Assembly: GCF_963675165.1 (NCBI RefSeq)
Contig: NC_087389.1
Location: forward strand, 1,150,001 to 1,214,000
Reading direction: 5' to 3'
DNA: 64,000 nucleotides
From: Halichondria panicea
Taxonomy: Eukaryota; Porifera; Demospongiae; Suberitida; Halichondriidae
Shown here: in pieces, positions 55,038 to 64,000 of the stretch
How positions within the stretch are numbered: position 1 is the stretch's first letter
Layout: each line of letters begins with the position of its first letter
Made by a program: the position numbers and the translations under genes
The notes under the pieces: generated by a model
The model's database searches: none
What the model saw: only the letters and a program-made list of their open reading frames with translations
What the model was told of the DNA's origin: nothing

Positions 55038-56658
55038 ACAGGGCTCAGCCAAAAGATGGCCCAATCTCAGAATCAACGTGAAGGACCTGAAGCAAGAAAC
55101 AGCTTACGACAACTCGTATGTGGAATCCACAGAGGTGCATATTAATTTTAATGCATTAACAAGCAATAATAATTATGAAAGTAGCTGAGCTAGCAAACTA
55201 TTAAAGAATCACTATTTAACAAGATACCCCGAGCGTGGCACAACTCATCAACTGTTGTGTTTATTCGAGATACGGAATGTTGTGTTTCTGGTTTCAATGA
55301 AAGGCTATAGCTAACAACATTGACAGGTGTGATGTGTATAGTCTGTACATGTGTTGTGTCTATCCTTGCAGATTATCAATGCCTTTGTGACTTCTGAGCG
55401 TCATTATCTCAACACCCTGGGGGTCTTACATCGCTGCTACGAACTGCCCCTGAGGATGTTATGTACTTTCAAGCCAGATGTGATAAGCATTCAACAACTG
55501 GACAGCATGTTCCTCAACTGGTGAGTTACTTAGGCCCATGCAGAGACGCTGGGTGAGTGAGTGTGTTCTTAGGGGCTTTTTATGTTGTCAATACATTTTA
55601 TAAGACGTTGGTATTTTTTGTAAATGCATGTTGATGTTTGTCCGCATATTTTGTTTATTTTCACTGTACACAATATTACCCCCTCAGCTCTGAGCTGTTG
55701 CTTCTCCACCGTCTCCTATTTGAGGAGCTGAGTCAGCTGCCCTCCCTCCCTGAGGCCGTGCAGGTGGACAAACTACTCGAGCTACTCGAGAGAACGTTCA
55801 GTGCTTTCTCTGTCTACAACTCCTTCATGGACAACAGTCGCCCTCAGGCAGTGCAGGTAAGCAGCTAGCTCATCGATCTCTTGTCGATCATTTGCGCACG
55901 TGCTGTCTATATAGTCAGTCAGACATGTGTATACACATGCAATTTCATTATCCATTCGTGTGGTAAGTTTCAAAATTAGCTGTGCATATTTTGTCTCTAT
56001 GACAAGTTTCTTTGCTATTGTAGTCCACATCCCCCATTTTTGGGATAAATTAATCTATATGGCTACTATTGACCTTTGTTGGTGTGAGAGTAAGCTCTGT
56101 GTTTAGCAGTTGTCTGTGCGTGCATATATCTCCCTAGCCGTTTACTCTAGTTGACTTTGAGCTTGTTCTTGTCCACACAAGCCACGCTCCTAATGGGACC
56201 TACTAGCCTCCTATTAGGAACTCAGTAGTACCAGCATTGTGTGTTGTGTACTACTGTAGAGTGTAGACCCCACTGGCAGCTGTGGCTAAGGACAATAATG
56301 TGGTATCAGTCCCATAGCAAGCACTTTATGTACTATGGGGTGTAGACCCCACTGGCAGCTGTGGCTAGGGACAATAATTATCAGTCCCATAGCAAGCACT
56401 TTATGTACTATGGAGTGTAGACCCCCTGGCAACTGTGGCTGAGACTGTGGGTATAGTCCAGGACAATGATGTGGTATCAGTCCTCATGTCCAGTGGGTGT
56501 TGTTGATTGGTTGATCTAGGTACACACATACTTCTAAAATGTGTATACTGTTAATTGGGTATACAATCCTAAGCCTCCCCTACCCCCACACGTACACACG
56601 CTCACACACACACACACACCCACACACTCACACACACACACACACACACACACGTACA

Positions 56659-56703
<45 letters not shown>

Positions 56704-56718
56704 ACACACGTACACACG

Positions 56719-56797
<79 letters not shown>

Positions 56798-59700
56798 ACA
56801 CACATACACAGAGAGAACTAAAACTGCTCAACACCAAACCAGAGTTTGTACAGCTCCTCAACCACTGCCAGAAGAACTGCGGTGGGATGAAACTGACAGA
56901 GCTGTTACAGCTTCCTGCTGACAGGGTGAGTCAATCCACCATTTCCAGGGACTCTTCCGTATTATACTGTGCACATTGTATACATATAGGTGTTCTGTTG
57001 TATAGTGGATATGAATGATAATCGTGTTCCTCTTTGAGGCTTAAATGTTTCCTAAATCGATCTCTGTCCCCTCACATCCCTTAAACTTGACACACCACCC
57101 TCACACATCACACTCCACACACCACAGATGACACAATACTCTGACTTGCTGACTTGTTTCCTGGACCCTCACGTCCGAGGCATGCCTGAAGACGGCTCAA
57201 AGAGAGCTGAAACTCTCATAAGATATCTACGAAATCTGAGATATGTGAGTACAGTTACCATGTCAACCAATTAACTTCCCCGTTTGTTTTATTAGAGTAG
57301 AATACATAAAGCTTCTTGAATACCCATGAAGCATGCAAAGCTTCTTTTGTGATTTTCAGTAATATGACTCCCAGGTTGCTGGTGAATCACTGTATATTGT
57401 GTAACAAACATAAGCCAGTCAGTACCAGTCAGCAGCTGTAGCTTCCTGGGAGGCACATCAAAGCATTGTGAATACACAATGAGGCTACATAATAGACTGT
57501 TAGTCAGCATTACAATGTTAGTTAATTATCTCTGTATCCATTCTGTACAGTTGTTGTGCACTTGCCCACCCCCCACCCCCCACCCCCCACACACACACAC
57601 ACACACACTCACACCCACCCACCCACCCACACAGGAGCTGCTTGACGACAAGTCAGACTGGGACCACACTCTGGAGAAGATCAAGTTTCTCCACAAACTA
57701 TCACCTGATATACCCGCCCCCCTTGAAGTATTTGATTCGGACGTGGTCCTCCTAAAGCAAGGACCTCTCAACCAGGTAGTGAACAGCAAGAAGGAGGTAC
57801 CGCGCCATTGCTTTCTCTTCAACAAGTTCATAGCCGTCGCTGAGAAAGCCAACGACACTCAGTTCAGGATATTGGAGGTAGGGCTGCTAAGAGATGCTTG
57901 TAGACTCTCACGATGTACATATATAGTTAACTAAGTATGTTTTGTCTGCACTTGATAAATTTAGTATAATTATGGCTTATTATCTGGCTATAGTCGCCTA
58001 ATTGTGCTTGAAATAGACCATTAGATCTTGCTGTACACAGCCCTCACACACACACATACCTCACATCTCACACACCCCTCACACCTCACACACACACACA
58101 CACACACACACCCACAGCAAGGTATGATCCCACTCTCGGGTGCACAGCTGGCCAAGTGTGTGGACGTGGAGGGGCAGGCGATCGGCTGTGACCTGCAGAC
58201 GGGCCTCAGTGAAGATCGTCTCGCATTCCGACTCAGCTTCCCTAGTAGCGATAGTTTGTTCCTCCGAGCAGCCAAGCCCAATGTCCTCAAGTCATGGCTG
58301 GAGGCACTCGATAAGGTGAGCCTACTTTGAGGCTACAAGTTTCTGTAGCTATTATTTGGCTGTGAAGTGTTCTTTGGGAATCTGCTGATGAAGCTGTAGA
58401 TGGGTTACTTGATTGTGCATTTTGGGGCTCAATACTGTGTCAATACTGAAAATAACAGCATTTGTATGTCTTTGAGACTAATTTCTGTTGGCCTAGCTCC
58501 ACTAAGAACTGTACCAGAAGTGCTACGTTTGGTACACGGCAGTGGTTAATTTGTGTACAGATCATGTCCTCCCTTGATTGCATCAGTTGTCATGCATGTG
58601 TGCATGTGTAGTCATGGTTGCATGTCCTGAACCTCGTTGTCAAGTACAACAAGAGCTTTGTGTGTATGTGGCTTCCACCCACTCATTCATGACAGCAGTT
58701 CTGTGGAAATCAAATGTACATGCAGGAAGTGGTTTTATAGGTCACATACACACAATCACATGGGAAGACACTAGAAGACACTAGCATTCTGTGGGCTCTT
58801 TTATCCTCTTCTTGTGGGACTTGCTCTAGTAAATAGACTGGAGTATGTCCCCATAGTGATTCACACAACAGCTGGTTATGTGTGCTGTCTGATATGGTAA
58901 AACTCTAGCCACATCATTATTAATATTATTTGCCTATGGAGAAGCTACTGCTTTATTTCGATTGCCCCATACGTGCTCATAGTTATATATTGGTCCACTG
59001 CAGAGTCTACAGGAGTGCCAGGACTCGCAAAACGTTCCAGAGGAAAACTTGGGTGCCCTATACCCTGAGGCTGGGACTAAGGTAACATTATTTATCACAC
59101 TGAGTGGTGTGTCTTCAGATGATCATAAAATAAAAGTTTGGGTAGCACAAATTTAGTATACGTGTGTACATCCATCTGCCCTCTCTCCACACAGATTGCA
59201 GCAGCCTCGCTGGAGAAACTGTTTCAGCAGCTGACAAGTCCGGCCATGTTTCGTGATGACTTTATGGAGGTGTTCCTGATGACTCACTCGTGCTTCACCA
59301 CGCCCAAAGAGGTCCTCACAGCTCTCCTCAACTGTGTCAAGAGCCCTGACGATACCTGGTCAGACTCCAGCAGTCAGGTGAGTGCATGGGGGGACATGTG
59401 TGCAGCTGCTTGTACTAAAAGTATAATTAAGCATTGTACAATTGTTTTGAGCCAGCATCTTAAGTTTGATACTGCATATGTATACGTCTTGGTAGTCACG
59501 CATACATGTACAGTAGAACTGTGGTGCTCCTATTGTTATTATTATATTTGCTTACTCTGTGCAGGGATCTAGTAATGCTGCCTTCCCCTTCAACATGGAT
59601 GGTAAGCAGCTCTCATTGTATGTGCACTCCATACTACACACATGTACAGCTATATGGTATAGACATTGGCTCACACAAGTCCTTCACTATAAATTATTAT

Positions 59701-62700
59701 ATAGCTGTATACAAACCTCCCTCCGTTTTTCCTCTCCAGAGCTTACCAACGACTCTGAGGGTGGTTCATCAAGCCCCGCCTCCACACCAGGATCCCAGGC
59801 CCAGCAGTGCTCCCCCGGCCGAGTGACCCACCGCACTAGACTGGACCCATCCTCTGTCGTCACCAGGAAGGTAGGCAGACAGAAAGAATTGCGAATCACC
59901 GAGTTCTGAGAATTGTGTAAACTGAAACTCTTGAGAATGCGTAGTATTACAGCTGCATGAGTACTATGTATGTATGTACACATACTTGTATTGATGTTGT
60001 GAAAGCTACAGTATGCTGTATAATGTACTTAACCCCCCCCCCTCCTCAGAATGTACACAGTGGGTCCAGTCTTGTGAGCACCAGTGACTCGGACACATCC
60101 CCCCACACCTCTGCCATTGTTGTGGACCACCCCCTTGCCCCTGATGGCACCACTCAGAATGGCTGGGCAGATCCGGAGATGACCCTCAAGGGATTCGGCT
60201 ACTTGCAGAGAGGTTGGTATAGCAATATATGATGTAAATGTATGTTAGCTACTTTAATCGCAATTGCCATTGCTACGAAGTACTATTTAGATCCTGCGTT
60301 TAGCATGGTTGCTTGAGGATACAAATGATGTAATATGTTGCCAGAGTTAGCCATTGAAAAGTGCATTCTAGATCATGGGCATGAGGTATCTGCTTGTATG
60401 TATGTGTTATAGTGTCCCGAAGAATTAAGCCCGATGGCATAGTATTATACATTATACTATCGTAAAATCCTCCCCTCCAGCTGCTAATGATAACGCCCTG
60501 CCCGAAGCTGAGGAGGAGGAGGAGGAGGACAATCACTACACAAAGCTGTACCCTCCCTCACGAGTCCACGTTGTGTGTGATGGGTCAGGAGAGGATAGTG
60601 CCGGGGAGGAGGTGGATGGTGGGGCCACACCTCGGCAGTCCTCTCTCACCGGGTCACTGGAGCTGGGACCAGGTGTGTGTGTGTACCCTAGGATAGTGCA
60701 GCTGTGTCCCTATGTGTGTGTATATTGCTTCTAAATAAAGCTATTATCAACTTGTGTGTACTGGCAAGAGTTCATTCTTGGTACTGTGTATATGGTAAGG
60801 ATGGGTTTTTTTAGAAGACTTTATCAACATTTAGTATTGGTGGTTTGGTCATTGTGTAAAGTAATGTGTTGCTTGGCTGTCATCGATGTACTATGTAAAT
60901 AAGCAATAAGATAACATTTCTTCTCCTGTACAGGTGGCTCTTATCCTGCCAAAACATCACGACGGCGTAGCTCCACAGAGGTGAGCAGTGGGCGTGATGT
61001 CAAAGGCAGTGTGCTGATCACCAAGCTTGAACAAATGAACCACTCCAAAATCACCCAAGAATTGGAAAATGCCAACAAACTAATGGCGGACATGATTGGA
61101 TCTCTGGACACGGATTTTCTCTCTCCATCTTCATGTCAAGAAATGGAAACGAGTTTAGACAAACAAGGCATGGCACGAAGCAGAACAGGATCTATGTCGT
61201 CATCACAACCAGACATAACTATTGCCGAAGATGAATCACCACCCATACCTCCCAGGGATGTACATGTAACCACACCCACTCACAAACTCCCCCTAAGGAC
61301 CATTCTACGTGCAAACTCTGAGCACAGTCTATTGACACAGTCGCTAAGCATCTCTCGAAGTGAACCATCGTCCCCGTTCCATTCCACCAAACCGGTGGGA
61401 CGTAGTATATCTATATCGGAACAGGGGTCACCAGGGAAACGCGGCAAGGCCGTGACAATGGAACGTCTGAATCCTAAAACTAAGAAGCAAAAGAAAGGAG
61501 GGAGCATGGGAGACCACTACAAGAGAGGGAGTGGCCCTGGAATCAACGTGACAGCCTCGCTGAATGTGGCGAGCTTACAAGGGTTTGATTCGAATAAGAG
61601 CCCCAAGAGAAGCAAATGGGACGGTATACGAAAGATAACGAAGAAGTTCAAACGATCTCCGAGTCTTGACGGTGAAGAGCTTCAGGGCTTGCAAGCACGT
61701 TACGCTAGGAAGGGCTCTCTGGCTAGTGATAATCTTATGTCCACAGGTGTTAATTTGCCAGATGGTGGTGGGGCACCACGGCGACAGCGGAGGTCAAGCT
61801 CTTCTTACGGGAACAGCGTGGCTCTAGTGTCAAAGATCTTTGCTGTACTGACTTGCTGGCAGGACCAGTTCTTCGAGGTGAGGATACAGATGTAACCAGC
61901 AGTCTACATTGTATTATAGTTATTGTACATTGTGTGTGTGTGTGTGTTGTGTTTTCGTAGGCCACCTGGCATCTACATTGTACACTATTGTGTTATGAGC
62001 ATTTCATGTTTAGCTCTATTATTGTCAGTGTAAAACAACAACACTGCCATCAATTTTGCAAACAGTGCAACTGCCATGTACAACGTACACAGCTACTACA
62101 AAGTCGATGTACTTCACAATTATAGGCAATTGTTCTTTACTTCTGTATAGGATTTCGAGGATGATCTTGAACTGAAGAAGATGTTGTGTGACTTTCTCTC
62201 TGGCCTTGCTAAGAAGAGCAGCTGTGAGTCGGTCGAGCGTCAGGGAGCATCAGCACTGCTGGAGTGAGTAGCTAGTAGTCCTGTTCTCGTAGTTAGTCTG
62301 GGAGATTGGTTACGTACATGTACGTAGTAGTTCTTTGTCAATTCGTTTTTCATGGCTTTAAATATGGATGTCTTGTTGTTTGTGTAGGACTGTAGAGCAG
62401 AAGAGTTTTCATGAGTTGGCCACACCCCCTTCCACCTCGTTCCCCGTACTCCTCTCCAGAACCATCAACATCAGCGTAAGTTCTCAACCCTTATACACAA
62501 TAATGGACGGACACGTACAGTGTGCCTACACATGTACAGTCGAATCCCCTCATGCATGATTAATTTTGATTACCCCCCACACTTACATGTGTCCTGGACC
62601 CCCTCGTGTTCATGGTTTAATTACCCCCCCCCCACAGTATGACGTCCTGATGATGTACGACTGGGACCACCCTGACAAGCTTGTACCAGACAAAAGTATC

Positions 62701-64000
62701 GATTTTGCCAAGATCAAAGACTCTCAGCTACTACATGTTTTTGCCAAGCAACTGACTCTCATGGAATTCGCCGTCTACGCAGCCATTCAGAGGAGGTGGG
62801 TGTGGTCAATTGGCTAATGGGTGTGGTTAGTTATAGTTGCTCTACACAGGGAGCTTTTGAATTGCAGTTGGAAGAAACCAAACAAGGACAAGTTGTCACC
62901 GAATGTTTGCCGTCTGATAAAGAGGACCAATGAGGTAATAAACTATATATCGTATAACTGGTGGGTGTTTTTAATTTGGCGATTTGGCGAATTTTACCGA
63001 AGATTGCCAAATTTAAATAAAATTTTCCTGTGGACACAACGTCATTGCTGAAGTACGTAGCCACACCAAATTAAAAACTGCTTATTATGTTCAAATGGCT
63101 CATCCACCAAGTATACCTCCCCCTCTCTGAGACCATAATGTGCATTGGTGTGCGTGTATGGTAGTTAATTCAATATGTGTCCTCACCACAGATGACATCA
63201 TGGGTTTCCACGGAGATTCTGTCTCAAGAGAGCCCCTCTCAAAGAGCTAGCGTTATCGAGAACTTCATCAAGATTGCCACATACTGCTATCAGCACAACG
63301 ACATGCACTGCTCTCTCAACATCACCATAGCGCTCGGCTCGGCTTGCATCAAATCCCTGAAGCAAACTTGGGAGGAGGTGGACAAGAAGTACAAGAGACA
63401 GCTGGAGAAGCTGCGGGACTGGACTGACTATCATGGCCGCTGTAAGAAGATGAGGGAGAAGCTAGAAAAGTGAGCAGTGATTACATGTGTGTGCTTGTGC
63501 TGGTGTACTATATAATTATACCGTAGTACTAGAATATTTTGCTGGTGAAAAACCTTTGCGAATGAGCCAAATCACCCAGAAAATTTGCTTTTGCGATCTA
63601 ACTATTGCATTCTGGCAAGGATCGTGTGTAGTATAATTTAAGTTTTGGTTGCGAATTGATCAACCCTCGCAAAGTTCGTATATGTTTGATGCTCGCAAAA
63701 CTTTGTACATACCGTATTACTAGAATGTTTTGCGAGCATCAAACATATGCGAACATGTGTCTTATTATTATACTGCAATGTCAATCCTATAATTATATTT
63801 TAATTATGGCTACAAATCTTCTCTTTCTTACAGAACCACTGCAGAGCATCTCCTAAAGAACGAGTAAGTATACACCCACCTTCCCAACTACTGTACAATC
63901 TACAATCTGTATTTTCTCCGTATAGTGTATTGCCTCAGGCTCTCCCGTACGTCGGTGCTTTCCTGGATCAGATCTACTCCCTCGAGATGAGCTCTAAGAC
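53344..64000 (+). CDS. RasGRF/SOS-like exchange factor (DH-PH-REM-CDC25), 3' partial
   Basis: Twenty-four exons read: 53344-53648, 53915-54173, 54454-54549, 55042-55134, 55372-55520, 55688-55856, 56812-56925, 57128-57244, 57635-57877, 58118-58315, 59004-59081, 59195-59377, 59565-59601, 59740-59870, 60050-60212, 60481-60672, 60934-61877, 62151-62263, 62388-62475, 62638-62795, 62850-62934, 63192-63469, 63834-63863, 63926 onward. All are in frame, about 1430 codons to the edge. Order: disordered basic N-terminus, coiled coil ([19 protein letters not shown]), DH domain ([20 protein letters not shown] ... [12 protein letters not shown]), PH domain, RasGEF-N/REM ([19 protein letters not shown]), a 550-residue disordered Ser-rich insert, then the CDC25 domain ([66 protein letters not shown]). 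DH-PH plus CDC25 implies Rho/Rac and Ras-type GTPase activation. No N-terminal PH/IQ (RasGRF) or histone fold (SOS) is seen. Confidence 0.9.
54957..55034. repeat. (CA)n microsatellite at an acceptor
   Basis: An almost pure CA run ends 7 bp before the RasGEF exon-4 acceptor (GTTACAG, 55035-55041). Confidence 0.95.
56255..56486. repeat. Tandem repeat, about 80 bp x 3
   Basis: Three diverged units each containing GTGTAGACCCC, TGGCAGCTGTGGCT (or TGGCAACTGTGGCT) and AGGACAATRAT plus TATCAGTCC. The first two share CATAGCAAGCACTTTATGTACTATGG. It lies in intron 6 of the RasGEF gene; no coding or RNA signal was recognised. Confidence 0.8.
56586..56808. repeat. Long interrupted (CA)n array at an acceptor
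   Basis: About 220 bp of CA repeats with CGTA/CATA interruptions run to the RasGEF exon-7 acceptor (ACATACACAG ending 56811). Confidence 0.95.
57567..57634. repeat. C-rich/(CA)n/(CCCA)n tract at an acceptor
   Basis: CACCCCC units, then (CA)n, then (CCCA)n, end in the acceptor CACACAG before exon 9 of the RasGEF gene. Confidence 0.85.
63519..63755. mobile_element. Two TACCGTATTACTAGAAT MITE copies, abutting
   Basis: From 63519 (TACCGTAGTACTAGAATATT) to about 63701 is a copy very similar to the one at 11999, with the right end truncated after GCTCGCAAAAC. At about 63709-63755 a second end begins (TACCGTATTACTAGAATG ... TTTGCGAGCATCAAACATA) and breaks off. The arrangement suggests insertion next to or into an existing copy, inside a RasGEF intron. 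Confidence 0.65.

Noticed and set aside
56539-57018. Thr-His repeat frames over CA arrays (also at 53161-53733 and 54777-55145)
   Set aside because: Low-complexity translation of CA microsatellites in introns. The genuine exons at the ends belong to the RasGEF gene in a defined frame.

Overview
The window looks like a gene-dense animal genome of sponge (demosponge) type. It carries 18 protein genes in 64 kb, most with many short introns (often 50-300 bp), in head-to-head or tail-to-tail arrangements with gaps of only 100-450 bp. The gene set is metazoan: LIN7, harmonin (USH1C), TRAF-type RING proteins, a Delta/DSL-like ligand, a Ras exchange factor with DH-PH, and a PTB-SH2 adaptor. There are abundant (CA)n microsatellites and short inverted-repeat elements (MITEs). 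I see no sign of bacterial, viral or LTR sequence. The sponge assignment is an inference from compactness and gene content; no species marker is visible. All exon models were read by eye from GT/AG boundaries and reading-frame continuity.

Layout, left to right: a partial unknown gene (-) head-to-head with LIN7 (+, 1.0-2.2 kb); an SH2D5-like PTB/SH2 adaptor (+, 2.8-5.6 kb); a ten-exon gene (-, 5.9-12.5 kb) joining a TRAF6-like RING/zinc-finger region to what looks like a MED25-type ACID domain and a long disordered tail; LMF2 (-, 12.8-17.0 kb) head-to-head with NCAPH2 (+, 17.3-27.1 kb). One 5.8 kb NCAPH2 intron carries an intronless TRAF gene on the opposite strand (22.3-23.7 kb). Then CCDC34 (+), a lipid-anchored trypsin-fold protein that has probably lost catalysis (-), UBE2M (-), FBXO47 (+), a DSL/EGF cell-surface protein (+), an enoyl-CoA hydratase with a decayed dehydrogenase half and a C-terminal membrane segment (-), an ankyrin-repeat protein ending in a CaaX box (+), PPP1R15 (+), eIF3m (-) with a pair of putative box C/D snoRNAs in two introns, harmonin (-), and a RasGRF/SOS-like exchange factor (+) that runs off the right edge.

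The genes do not form one pathway; they are mostly housekeeping and signalling genes packed together. Themes that recur are ubiquitin-like conjugation (UBE2M, FBXO47, two TRAF-type RING proteins), PDZ scaffolds of cell polarity (LIN7, harmonin), the ER (LMF2, and probably PPP1R15), and translation (eIF3m, PPP1R15).

The most interesting points are the RING-ACID fusion, the duplicated intronic snoRNA candidate in eIF3m, the LMF2/NCAPH2 head-to-head pair (the arrangement I recall from human 22q13), several genes whose human homologues I recall on 11p (LIN7C, CCDC34, EIF3M, USH1C, TRAF6), the decayed enzyme domains, and a recurrent placement of CA repeats directly against splice acceptors.
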